Notes: generated by a model not told the origin, from the sequence alone. DNA of 64,000 nt from Bacteroidaceae bacterium (GCA_902362375.1 CABIVS010000004.1:1-64000), one strand, 5' to 3'; positions 24,201 to 31,897 are shown, counted from the stretch's first letter. A program made the numbers and translations.

Positions 24201-25154
24201 GCAGGAAGCGGCATCGGACTGCATATTGTGAAAGAATATGTCGCCATGCATCAAGGTTTTATAGAAGTGGAAAGCAATAAAGAAGAAGGAACTGAATTTT
24301 GTGTCTATCTTCCGACCAATCTGGTTGATAAACGTTTGCTACCGAGAGAGGAGAATATACCGGATGAATCCGGAGCAACTGAAACGAACTCATCAGATGC
24401 CCGGAAGACCATTTTGATTGTAGAAGACAATGAAGAATTCCGCCAATTCATGTATCAGCAGTTATCACAAGAATATCAGGTATGGGAAGCCTCCAACGGA
24501 GAAGAAGCGGAAGCCATCGCCAATGAGAAAGAAGTGGATATCATTGTGAGTGATGTCATGATGCCGGGAATGGACGGGTTTGAATTATGTCTCCGGCTGA
24601 AAGAGAATATGAAGACTTCACACATCTTCATTATCCTGCTTACTGCCCGCACAGGTGACGAAAACGAACTGGCAGGATATCAGTCGGGAGCAGACTGCTA
24701 CCTGACAAAACCCTTCAACATGGATATTTTAAAGAACCGGATCCAGCATCTGCTGGCATTGCAGCAAAAACGGAAACAGATATTCTTGTCAGGCATTGAG
24801 GTTAATGCGGAAGATCTCACTTCCTCCAAAGTAGACGAACGATTTCTGGAAAAAGCAATCGAACTGGTCGAAAAGAATCTGGATAACAGTGATTATAGCG
24901 TGGAAGCTTTCAGTGACGACATGTGTATGAGCCGAATGAATCTTTACCGTAAACTGCAAATTATCACCGGACAGAAACCCACAGAATTTATCCGAAGCAT
25001 CCGTTTGAAGAAAGCTGCCGGATTACTGACTCATACGGAACTGACCGTTATTGAAATATCGGAAAAAGTGGGATTCGCTACACCGAGTTATTTCAGTAAA
25101 TGTTTTAAAGAGATGTTCGGAGTATTGCCTACCCAATATCACTCGCAGGATTAA
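21228..25154 (+). CDS. hybrid two-component system sensor/regulator (HTCS)
   Basis: A 1308-residue single-chain sensor and transcription factor of the inner membrane. In order: signal peptide; periplasmic beta-propeller repeats (IWFGTKRGLYRLD, LWIGTENAIYQYS, VWVATLEGNVYSY); a Y_Y_Y domain near 720-755 (SYAYRLKGWDASWKSLPPG); one membrane segment about 764-786; a histidine kinase with phospho-acceptor His814 (FTNVSHDLRTPLTL) and an ATPase domain (GSGIGLHIVKEY); a receiver domain with Asp1109 (SDVMMPGMDG); and a C-terminal AraC HTH. Such proteins sense oligosaccharides and control polysaccharide-utilisation loci, but no susC/susD pair is nearby. I start at the ATG at 21228, downstream of the promoter box. 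Confidence 0.92.
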   Translation: MTLKHYYSLILSLMTTLSISSQQVVVTELPTQRLLPVAHIHRILQDSEGYMWYATEGGGLCRDNGYQINVFRSDLNTPHLLSSNDITCITEDNGHHIWFGTKRGLYRLDKANYQINEITDGELKKQRVDAVRAIHDGTIWTSAEGMIYHFSSEGKCLGSYPSEWKGTRRNVTDFYEDGKHQLWVLQGSGGLLQYHPSTDSFSPYQWTCDASPIQMIEDVQNDCYWVATWGKGVVQLIPSSNPQSEEVICKLQPVTLEGYEQTPHKTQILGLLKDSRQEVLWVSAMDDLYAYRIVDNALHPVDTESFLPKGKKILDRIIEDRAGNVWVPGYSPHTFILSFDANKIKRYPTSAMSAITGYPVMADRTIQEGDYYWIWQGRTGLSIYHPASEQISFASDFSEETGKYNIIKCIEKCHTQPGIWAASDNACLLYLQHEGMKMKLTKEIQLPDARQIRVLSEDNQGNLWIGTENAIYQYSLSKGELKKFQGSANMINDLAVAPDGTIFCITEALEFQYFSPEGEGHTIRKGENYSSVLIAPDGKVWVATLEGNVYSYHPQTKVISREENACNTNGDAIKGMEIDNLGHLWILADPYVKEYNPTNHSFRILYNSNRFIQVDYFLSIRKMKDGTICLGGIGAFCLITPSAELDQSPNDIKPVISSIKIDGKTQITGINTRQIELNPDNINVEISFSTLEHLHAGQISYAYRLKGWDASWKSLPPGVNTAYFTKLPKGNYTLEIKATDIHGCWAQPISCLQINRLPAWYETWWAYALYMLSFILIAAGVIKFYFNRLHRKQQEQLEEQLTQMKFRFFTNVSHDLRTPLTLIITPLSSLLSEMQDGKLKQQLSSIYRNAEELLQLVNQLLDFRKLEVSEEKLNLTNADISEFVTTTCEAFKSYANNKQIRFSVIPLKQTLYMYLDRDKVHRILYNLLNNAFKFTPPEGRIDVFFKMENRGGIQYVCIIVQNTGQEIAADELPHIFDRYYQIGANTHRQATAGSGIGLHIVKEYVAMHQGFIEVESNKEEGTEFCVYLPTNLVDKRLLPREENIPDESGATETNSSDARKTILIVEDNEEFRQFMYQQLSQEYQVWEASNGEEAEAIANEKEVDIIVSDVMMPGMDGFELCLRLKENMKTSHIFIILLTARTGDENELAGYQSGADCYLTKPFNMDILKNRIQHLLALQQKRKQIFLSGIEVNAEDLTSSKVDERFLEKAIELVEKNLDNSDYSVEAFSDDMCMSRMNLYRKLQIITGQKPTEFIRSIRLKKAAGLLTHTELTVIEISEKVGFATPSYFSKCFKEMFGVLPTQYHSQD

Positions 25155-25156
25155 AG

Positions 25157-25209
25157 GAAAAAAGGACGTCCCCGGGGGAAAAAGGGAATGGGAAATACGG
25201 GAACGTCCT
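25157..25209 (-). terminator. terminator of the DUF4369 gene
   Basis: AGGACGTCCCCG (25163-25174) and CGGGAACGTCCT (25198-25209) pair with one mismatch; on the minus strand the hairpin is followed by CTTTTTTCC. The rest of 25155-25365 shows nothing. Confidence 0.55.
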
Positions 25210-25365
25210 CAAAACATAACAATACAGAAATACGGACTTTCACAAGGGCACATTTCTGTCTCTCTTATGCAACACTCCCTTCTATAAAAATATGGAGGAA
25301 ATATCTGGAGAGGATATTATTATGTGGGAAATTTAGTTTATAGTCTTAAAAGCAATCTGATTGCA

Positions 25366-25908
25366 TCAAAGTGATGAACGATAGGCAGTCCGGATATATT
25401 CTCCTACCGCATTGTCATCATTGATTTCTATGTATTTTTTCAATAAATCCGCAAAACCGGATTTTATCTGTTCCGTTTGTTTGTTCTCGCAGGCTGTGGA
25501 ATATTCATCAACAGCCATGAGAAAATCCTGCATCCGTTCATTTAGCATTGTTCCTCCCGTACAAACCACATCGGAAATATCGGCTTGGATACTGCCATTT
25601 TCTATGACGACAGGGAGGCGGTATTCCAGTCCCGATTTGCTGGCACGAATAGAAAGCACTTTTACTACGGGCGACACAATAGTCACCGTATCGGCAAAAG
25701 CAAACTTTCCGTGGATTATTTCTGCACTATCTACCGGCTGCCCGCTCGAAGCATCTTTCATATAAACCATTTTTCCTTCGAATTCGGGCAAAGGTGCACT
25801 GCCGTTAATCTCGTAACCTTTTATCTGATGCCCGGTGCAAGCCGCTATCAAGCATACTCCCGAAAGAAAAGATAAAAGTTTCACATATCTGTTCATTAAG
25901 CTCTTCAT
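25366..25908 (-). CDS. DUF4369-type lipoprotein without a thioredoxin domain
   Basis: A 180-residue predicted lipoprotein: signal peptide, lipobox AAC with Cys at residue 24, then a beta-rich domain (YEINGSAP ... EGKMVYMKDASSGQPVDSAEIIHGKFAF) typical of DUF4369. In Bacteroides this domain is usually fused to a C-terminal thioredoxin/AhpC domain of a TlpA-like protein; here the protein ends after a short helical region, so it is a natural or degenerate short form. A start four codons downstream is possible. A terminator separates it from the S-layer operon upstream. Confidence 0.75.
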   Translation of the reverse strand: MKSLMNRYVKLLSFLSGVCLIAACTGHQIKGYEINGSAPLPEFEGKMVYMKDASSGQPVDSAEIIHGKFAFADTVTIVSPVVKVLSIRASKSGLEYRLPVVIENGSIQADISDVVCTGGTMLNERMQDFLMAVDEYSTACENKQTEQIKSGFADLLKKYIEINDDNAVGEYIRTAYRSSL

Positions 25909-25911
25909 TCT

Positions 25912-25959
25912 TCTTTAAAAAAGAAAAGCCGCCCGCACTATCAGCTGAACGGCTTTCTC
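25912..25959 (-). terminator. terminator of the S-layer-like operon
   Basis: On the minus strand GAGAAAGCCG pairs with GGCGGCTTTTC and is followed by TTTTTT, just after the barrel-protein gene ends at 25993. Confidence 0.7.
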
Positions 25960-25992
25960 TTTTCATTCATACATTTGTATAATCATTCATCC

Positions 25993-26859
25993 TTAGAATC
26001 TGAATCCCAGTTTCACCATAGGCATTTCAAATATCTTGATGTTGTGGTGACTGACATTATATTTATCAAATCCTTTCGGACAAATCTGTATCAGGTCATA
26101 GCGGTAAGCCAGAGGGTGCATTTCGAAACCGAAAACGAAACCTTTGGCAATGCTATACTCGATACCTGCTACGGCAGCTACTTTGAAACCGTACATCTGA
26201 CCGGCTTTACTTCCGGAAACATAGACCTGTGACGGAAGTTCTTCCGAGTCGTCACTATCCTTATAGGTGTCTCCAGTGTATGGTTCGGTCGTTTCAATGC
26301 GTGCCATCTGGAAGCCGAGTGCGCCTCCGAGATACGGATGAATACGTTCGTTGCGAGTCTTGAAATAGTAGTTGGAACCGACAGATACATACCAGTTGTT
26401 GGTCATCTGCGCATTGATATAACTTTGCGCAGGGATAATCATGTCGGGTACACTGTTGTCTCCTTCTACATAGTCTTTCTTTGGAGTGAGGCTGACGTTC
26501 ATGCTGAACTGGAAATTTACATCCCAGTTGTCAGACACGAAATACTTACCTTCAATTCCGGCTATATTGACCAGACTATTATTATTCAGACTCCCGATGT
26601 TCAGATAGCGGTTCAGATCGCCGGAGTTATCCGTTCCTCCATTGGGAAGTCCGACTACTCCTCCGTCATTGGAGAACTTGGGAAGCAGATAAGAAGTGTT
26701 CTCGTTAAAGAACTTTCCGCTACCAAGCAGGACTGAAACCTGCCACTGTCCTTTCTTCGGGGCAAACGACGCATCATCACTGCTGCTGTAACGCTGCGCC
26801 ATTGAAGGCGCAGCTGTCATACAGGTCAGCAAAAGTAATGTGCATAGTTTTTTTATCAT
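25993..26859 (-). CDS. outer-membrane beta-barrel protein of the S-layer-like operon
   Basis: A 288-residue exported protein: signal peptide ending SMAQ, then alternating beta strands (GQWQVSVLLGSGKFF; WDVNFQFSMNVSL; NWYVSVGSNYYF; HPYLGGALGFQMAR; FGFEMHPLAYRY), with a terminal MVKLGFRF ending in Phe, the signature of barrels inserted by BamA. It starts 26 bp after the large coiled-coil lipoprotein gene and is surely co-transcribed with it. By position it corresponds to BT1926 of B. thetaiotaomicron (from memory). It could anchor, export or assemble the surface protein. Confidence 0.85.
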   Translation of the reverse strand: MIKKLCTLLLLTCMTAAPSMAQRYSSSDDASFAPKKGQWQVSVLLGSGKFFNENTSYLLPKFSNDGGVVGLPNGGTDNSGDLNRYLNIGSLNNNSLVNIAGIEGKYFVSDNWDVNFQFSMNVSLTPKKDYVEGDNSVPDMIIPAQSYINAQMTNNWYVSVGSNYYFKTRNERIHPYLGGALGFQMARIETTEPYTGDTYKDSDDSEELPSQVYVSGSKAGQMYGFKVAAVAGIEYSIAKGFVFGFEMHPLAYRYDLIQICPKGFDKYNVSHHNIKIFEMPMVKLGFRF

Positions 26860-26885
26860 CTTGTTACTTTTACGTAGTTAGGGAA

Positions 26886-29456
26886 TTATTTCAAGAAGAT
26901 AGCAAGAAGTGCTTTCAACTGAGCGCTTGCAGTATCATAATCTGCCTTGGCAGCATCATATTCAGCCTGTTTTACTTTGATATTTTCCTGAATATTTGCA
27001 AATGATTCAGTAATATAATCTGTATCAGTATAAGTACCTGCTGCTAATTTCTCTATATTTCTCTTAGCTTTAGCAACATCGGCCTTAGCGGCAGTAACAT
27101 CTGCCAGAGCAATCATATGTTCTTCCTTAACCAAGTTTTTGATAGCTTCCAAAGAACCTAAATCACCATTAGTAAAGTTATTATTCAAATAAACAGTGAT
27201 TTCCGTTTCAATCTTACCTTTGATAATTTCATTATTGCCGTATTCTTTTTGTACTGTTACAATATTATCATTTACTTCTTTAAAGACTTTATCATAAGCA
27301 GCCTGGGCTTCGTCGTTAGCTTTCTTAGCTTTATCTACAGCATCCGCCAAAGCAGCATTTGCTTTATCTTGAACAGTCTGTTCTACAGCTTTTTGAGCAG
27401 TAAATGCTTCTTTCAAAGCTTTATAAGTTTCTACCTGATCAATTATAGCTTGTAGACTAGCCGTTTCTGCTGTTGCCCAAATCATCTTACCAAGAGAACC
27501 ATAATTACCATTCTCCAAGGCATCTACATGATTACCACCAGCGGCAGCTATTACTTCGTCCTTAGATACAGGCAATCTTCTTGGATTATTACCTGAATTG
27601 AAATTATCGCTAAATACAGCAGAAGAAGCAGATTTCCACTTTTCCAATGGAGTCTTTACACTGGAATCTTGCTCTACATCTATTAATTTTCCAATATTTT
27701 CTTTACTAATTTCATTTGCAGTAGTAATGTCACCAGCATCCCAAGTGATAAAGCCTAAATCTACTCCAACAACTTTCTTAAAGTTATCAGCGTCTGCTAT
27801 CAGCCAATCAGAGATTTTTTTCGTGTCATTTCCTTTTGTTACACTTACCTTAGTTACTTGTGCTTCTTTAGCCAATGCATCCTTATAATATGCAACTAAA
27901 GCCGTAGCTACAGCATCAATATTAGCTTCTTTTTTTCTATCTTCTGGTTTAAGTCCATTATATTTCTTTATTGCAGCATTAGCGGCTGCCTCTGATTTCT
28001 CCAAATCTATTTTCAGACTTTCATCATAAGCTGCCATTGCATCTTCCCATGCTTTATAATCTGTAGCATAGTTCTCTTCTGCCTCTTTTTGTGCTGCAAG
28101 AGCTGTAGCCAATTGTGGTTTGGCCCATTCTATATTTTCCAAATCAACACCTTTAGTAGCCTTATCAATCAGCTTAATCCAACCATCAATCTGACTTTGT
28201 GCTTCAGTAATTTGTATACCTTTATTATAGGCAAAAGTACCAGTACTAGAATTATAACCAGCAACAGTTGTTCCACTAGGTATTACATCATTCAATCCCT
28301 TCTTTACTTCAGCCTCTACTTTCTTAGAATAAGCTGCAGCTGTTTTAGCTTTGTTCTTGTCAGAGTTCTGTTTATTTTTAGCAGTTTCCAACTTATCGCT
28401 AGTAGCTTCCAAGTCAGATATCAGTTTAGGATTAGCAACTTCTAGCTTGCCTTTTTCAATATTATACTGTTGTTCCTTAACTTTTGCAGCAGCAATTTCT
28501 TCTTCCAGCTTCTTGACTTCAGCTTCCCAATCTGCAACAGTAGTATACTCATTATCCAAGATAGCTTTCAAGTTATCAGCATACTCCTGCGTCATCTCTA
28601 AAGCAAATTCTGCATTTTTCAGTGCATTATCCAAGACCGCTTCTAAATTATTATCAGCTACTATATCAGAATAGTTAGCTAATTGTTCCTGAAGTTTTTT
28701 CAAGCTACCGGCTTTATAGCCACCCACAGACTGGGTAGGATCTTCAGTAATAAGATAAACATAATACTTAGTCTTAGAAGAATTAGTCTCCGTGCTTTCA
28801 TCCGGATTTGTAGTAGTAGTGGAATTCGCAACTACCGATGATAGAATTCTAGTGATAACAGTTGTTGAATATCCATACATTGCCTTGTCCATTGCCTGTT
28901 TTGCATAGGCAACTTGCGCTTGTACACCATTCAAACGAGCTTGTTCTTCATCTGTCAGCAATAACTTGGAAGCTTCAATCTGTTCCATAGCTTGTTTGTA
29001 AGCTTCCTGTGCTTTAGCAGTGGCTGTTTCGGCAAGAAGCATTTTTTCCTTATACTGCTCAACAATCAATGCCTTTTCATTTTCCCACTTAGTTTTGTCA
29101 GCTTCAGCTTTTGCAATGGCAGCTTCCGCTTCAGCTTTTGCTTGTGCAGTAGCAGCTTCTTCCTTTTCAATCAAAAGTTTCTTTACTTGAATGTCCAGTT
29201 CATGCAACTGCAAATCAATTTCTGCAGACTTATTCTGAAGTGCCAAACCTGCATTAACTAATTCTTGCTCTGCAACCTGTGCTTTTCTCAATTCAGCCTC
29301 TACAAGCTCAACTGCAGCTTGAGCTTTGATAAATTCAGACTTTGCTCCCCTAAGTTCTGCAATGCCTTCCGGTTCATCGGTATCAATACATCCCGTGAAT
29401 GTCGCCGTCGTACCTGCCATGAGCAAGGTTGCGACTAAATACGTCCATTTTCTCAT
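26886..29456 (-). CDS. S-layer-like coiled-coil surface lipoprotein (BT1927-like)
   Basis: An 856-residue protein: signal peptide, lipobox FTGC with Cys23, then IDTDEPE, whose acidic residues resemble the Bacteroides surface-lipoprotein export signal. Residues of about 40-190 are continuous coiled coil rich in Ala, Glu, Lys and Gln; further helical segments alternate with globular parts up to a final coiled coil (about 790-850). Cys is absent after the lipobox. Its 3' partner is a barrel protein and its promoter is on an invertible segment. Size, neighbours and switch match the phase-variable S-layer protein BT1927 of B. thetaiotaomicron described by Fischbach and colleagues (recalled, not checked). 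In this orientation no promoter faces it. Confidence 0.82.
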   Translation of the reverse strand: MRKWTYLVATLLMAGTTATFTGCIDTDEPEGIAELRGAKSEFIKAQAAVELVEAELRKAQVAEQELVNAGLALQNKSAEIDLQLHELDIQVKKLLIEKEEAATAQAKAEAEAAIAKAEADKTKWENEKALIVEQYKEKMLLAETATAKAQEAYKQAMEQIEASKLLLTDEEQARLNGVQAQVAYAKQAMDKAMYGYSTTVITRILSSVVANSTTTTNPDESTETNSSKTKYYVYLITEDPTQSVGGYKAGSLKKLQEQLANYSDIVADNNLEAVLDNALKNAEFALEMTQEYADNLKAILDNEYTTVADWEAEVKKLEEEIAAAKVKEQQYNIEKGKLEVANPKLISDLEATSDKLETAKNKQNSDKNKAKTAAAYSKKVEAEVKKGLNDVIPSGTTVAGYNSSTGTFAYNKGIQITEAQSQIDGWIKLIDKATKGVDLENIEWAKPQLATALAAQKEAEENYATDYKAWEDAMAAYDESLKIDLEKSEAAANAAIKKYNGLKPEDRKKEANIDAVATALVAYYKDALAKEAQVTKVSVTKGNDTKKISDWLIADADNFKKVVGVDLGFITWDAGDITTANEISKENIGKLIDVEQDSSVKTPLEKWKSASSAVFSDNFNSGNNPRRLPVSKDEVIAAAGGNHVDALENGNYGSLGKMIWATAETASLQAIIDQVETYKALKEAFTAQKAVEQTVQDKANAALADAVDKAKKANDEAQAAYDKVFKEVNDNIVTVQKEYGNNEIIKGKIETEITVYLNNNFTNGDLGSLEAIKNLVKEEHMIALADVTAAKADVAKAKRNIEKLAAGTYTDTDYITESFANIQENIKVKQAEYDAAKADYDTASAQLKALLAIFLK

Positions 29457-29539
29457 AAAAGTAAATTAAATGTTATACAATTAATAAATAAAAAATTTGT
29501 TTGTACTAATTCATGATTTATTTCGCTTCACTCCCCCTC

Positions 29540-29849
29540 TTCCCGTTACTTTGTAGGTAACGGGAAAACCCTTGTGCCTGCTCTTTTGGAGTAGTCTATA
29601 CTAGAAAATAATACGATATATGACGAATCTTCTTACCCCTGCTTATGAGAAAAAGTAGAGGGGCGGGAAATCTATTGCAAAATTTAGACGTTAACAAAGT
29701 TCTAAGACAAAGAATCCACGTGTTCTTCTGTGTTTATTCCTATTTTGAGTAGTTTATTAGAAAAAATGTACGATTTTGTTTGGATGTTTTAAGAAATATG
29801 CTCATATTTGCAGCGTCTTTTCTTCCCGTTACCTACAAAGTAACAGCAC
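29540..29849. promoter_or_regulatory. invertible promoter segment (phase switch), OFF orientation
   Basis: The left site is TTCCCGTTAC-TTTGTAG-GTAACGGGAA (29540-29566), a perfect 10-bp inverted repeat about a 7-bp spacer. The right site is TTCCCGTTAC-CTACAAA-GTAACAGCAC (29823-29849), whose spacer is the reverse complement of the left one. Two sites with opposed spacers are the substrate for inversion of the 276 bp between them by a tyrosine recombinase, and such a gene lies 11 bp away. The enclosed promoter points right, away from the S-layer-like gene. No leftward TAnnTTTG exists between the segment and that gene, so the operon should be silent as read here. Confidence 0.88.
29779..29810 (+). 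promoter_or_regulatory. promoter carried by the invertible segment
   Basis: TTTG (29779-29782), 20 bp, CATATTTG (29803-29810; one mismatch to TAnnTTTG). After inversion its -7 box would end near 29579 on the minus strand, giving a leader of roughly 115-120 nt for the gene that starts at 29456. Confidence 0.7.
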
Positions 29850-29859
29850 TAAAAATCAG

Positions 29860-30798
29860 CTACTTGCCACAAGCATAGATCCTTTTCAGCGAAGACAGAA
29901 TCGTCACATTCGCTTCATCTATTTTCTTATTCTTAAAAGGTTTTAGATAAGTCTCTGTGACAATAATGGATGAATGCCCCATCGCCTCTGAAATAATGCC
30001 TGGATGTATCTCGCAATAATATGCCATTGTAGCCCAGGTATGCCGAGCCGTATACGAGCTTAAATCAGAAGTCAATGCAAGTACTTGTTTCAGCAACAGA
30101 AGTTGATAGTTAAAATTACGCAAAGCTATCTGATATTCCCTGTAGGTAGCTTCCGTACTCTCTCTGCCAGTCAGTATGGGAAAAAGATAAGGAGAAGCAG
30201 AATCGGTGTTCATATACTTTTTCATCAGTTTCATGGTTTCCGGCAGAAGCGTCACGGTCAGAAGCCTTCCGGTTTTTCTACGACGATAAGTGAGTACATT
30301 CCCCACTATATCCTGCTTTTTAAGATACGCAAGATCTACGAACGGCATACCACGAAGCATGAACATTAAGAAAAAGTACGCGCGCGTACGTTGCAATTCT
30401 CCTCTTCCCTGATGAATTTGTTTGGGAAGCTCTTTCATCAGCCGTTCCATATCCTCCTTTTCCAGTGCACGCTTCCTATCGGCACGCGTCCCTGTATAGA
30501 CATACCGGAAATGATGCGGTATATAAGACGCCATCCGACGGTCGACCGCACGGTTGTATACCGCTCTCAACGTACGCATATAGGTTGAAACCGTGTTCCA
30601 GCTACACTCCTTTTCCCGCAAATACGTTTCAAAACTTTTAAGAAACTCCTGATTCACTTTCTTGAATGGCAGATTCCTGCTCCCGTTAAATGCAATGATA
30701 GCATTCATGCTACTCCTGTAAACATGAGCAGTTCCATAGTTCCCACTTTTTCGAAGCCCTTCAGCTACTTCCTTCATAAATGAAATCAAATTCCCCAT
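29860..30798 (-). CDS. tyrosine-type site-specific recombinase (invertase)
   Basis: A 312-residue tyrosine recombinase with the usual two parts: an N-terminal SAM-like core-binding domain (about 1-100, NLISFMKEVAEGLRKSGNYG, ECSWNTVSTYMRTLRAVYNRA) and a catalytic domain. Catalytic landmarks are LRGMPFVDLAYL (first Arg), YTARHTWAT (Arg-His; the usual preceding His is replaced by Tyr, common in this Bacteroides group), MGHSS and the nucleophile Tyr in TETYLKPF. It ends 11 bp from the right site of the invertible segment and is the obvious candidate to flip it. Confidence 0.92.
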   Translation of the reverse strand: MGNLISFMKEVAEGLRKSGNYGTAHVYRSSMNAIIAFNGSRNLPFKKVNQEFLKSFETYLREKECSWNTVSTYMRTLRAVYNRAVDRRMASYIPHHFRYVYTGTRADRKRALEKEDMERLMKELPKQIHQGRGELQRTRAYFFLMFMLRGMPFVDLAYLKKQDIVGNVLTYRRRKTGRLLTVTLLPETMKLMKKYMNTDSASPYLFPILTGRESTEATYREYQIALRNFNYQLLLLKQVLALTSDLSSYTARHTWATMAYYCEIHPGIISEAMGHSSIIVTETYLKPFKNKKIDEANVTILSSLKRIYACGK

Positions 30799-30914
30799 TT
30801 TTATTAATTTTAGTTATCACTCAAGCATGTCCCTGAAGAAAAGCGCCCTCACCGCAATTCCCCCCAATGCTCTTTATTCCAAATCTCAACATATCATCAT
30901 ACAAATATAATGAA

Positions 30915-31541
30915 TTATGTTTTCTTTATATACACCCGATGTGTTCCTCTGCCATCAATCCCGATGCCGGAACCGGGTGTATACGCCCACTGGCGTAATT
31001 CATTGGTAGCCGCTGTACGCAGCAAACCTGTCAGTTTCCGGTATTCGTAGACCGTCAGAAAAGGATGTTCCTCCAGATATCTAACAGCCAATGCAAGTCG
31101 TTGCTCCGGTGTATACTTCTGTGAAGAACGTTGCGACTTCCACGGAGCCCTTTCCAGCAGACATCTTCCATTGATACGCCTCATCATCTTCCTGTCTACA
31201 CGAAAGTTCACGTTTCCCACCACAATGCTTCGTGCGTTACGATGGGTTTCACCCTCTCCGGCCTTTTCGCGTTCTTTATCTTTGCATAACGCCAACGAAG
31301 GAGAGAATGTTCCGATGCCATCCAGCTTCACAGACTTGCCTTCTGCCATCTGATGTGCCATCTCAATACCTATCTGTGTAATTACGCCTTCCACATCTCC
31401 GACGTTAAAACCACTGCTGGATGCTATCTGACGTATCAAATCCTCGGTAGATACCTGTTCCATCATTGCAAACCGCGGATAAAGTACCTGTTCGCCCGTT
31501 CCATGAATATCGGGCATTTCTTCCATTATATACATTGCCAT
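30915..31541 (-). CDS. HU-like DNA-binding protein
   Basis: A 208-residue protein. Residues of about 30-125 form an HU/IHF-like domain (TEDLIRQIASSSGFNVGDVEGVITQIGIEMAHQMAEGKSVKLDGIGTF), as in the Bacteroidales HU-HIG proteins. A C-terminal extension (SQKYTPEQRLALAVRYLEEHPFLTVYEYRKLTGLLRTAATNELRQW) looks like a winged or HTH domain. It is encoded 116 bp upstream of the recombinase in the same direction. HU/IHF proteins often bend DNA in inversion complexes, so an accessory role in the switch is plausible but inferred. Confidence 0.8.
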   Translation of the reverse strand: MAMYIMEEMPDIHGTGEQVLYPRFAMMEQVSTEDLIRQIASSSGFNVGDVEGVITQIGIEMAHQMAEGKSVKLDGIGTFSPSLALCKDKEREKAGEGETHRNARSIVVGNVNFRVDRKMMRRINGRCLLERAPWKSQRSSQKYTPEQRLALAVRYLEEHPFLTVYEYRKLTGLLRTAATNELRQWAYTPGSGIGIDGRGTHRVYIKKT

Positions 31542-31607
31542 AATACTAAAGTTTATTTGAAATATTGATTACTAATAGAAAACTTACTCGCTATAGGTAG
31601 AAAACTT

Positions 31608-31732
31608 GTTCTCCCCTAAAGGAAAAGTTATTTTTCCCTTAGGGCAAACTAAAACCGCAAGTTCCGGTTTTATAACTGAAACTTCTGATTACATAATCAA
31701 AAGTTCCGGTTTTATAATCAGAACTTGCGGTT
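31608..31732. repeat. nested palindromes and direct repeats between the HU-like and GH2 genes
   Basis: AACCGCAAGTTC (31653-31664) and GAACTTGCGGTT (31721-31732) form a perfect 12-bp inverted repeat. Inside it the 17-bp AAGTTCCGGTTTTATAA occurs twice (31659, 31701; 42-bp period), and TTCTGATTA/TAATCAGAA (31683, 31715) is a second inverted pair. CCCTAA/TTAGGG (about 31614, 31638) is a third palindrome. It looks like a multi-site operator or terminator complex between divergent genes. Confidence 0.6.
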
Positions 31733-31864
31733 ATAGTTTTCTTACTAACAAAGATACGTTTTCCTGCCGGAACAAGCAAGTTTAATCCCTATGAAAAGGA
31801 AGTTTGATACATTTGTTGCAGCATCTTGTTACATTTCTATTCCTCACATCACCTGTCACGCTCC

Positions 31865-31872
31865 TATCTTTG
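31865..31872 (+). promoter_or_regulatory. promoter -7 element of the GH2-GH30 pair
   Basis: TATCTTTG, ending 25 bp before the ATG at 31898. No TTTG lies at the expected upstream distance, which suggests an activator-dependent promoter. Confidence 0.55.
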
Positions 31873-31897
31873 CCCATTATTAAACAAAGAATAGGAA

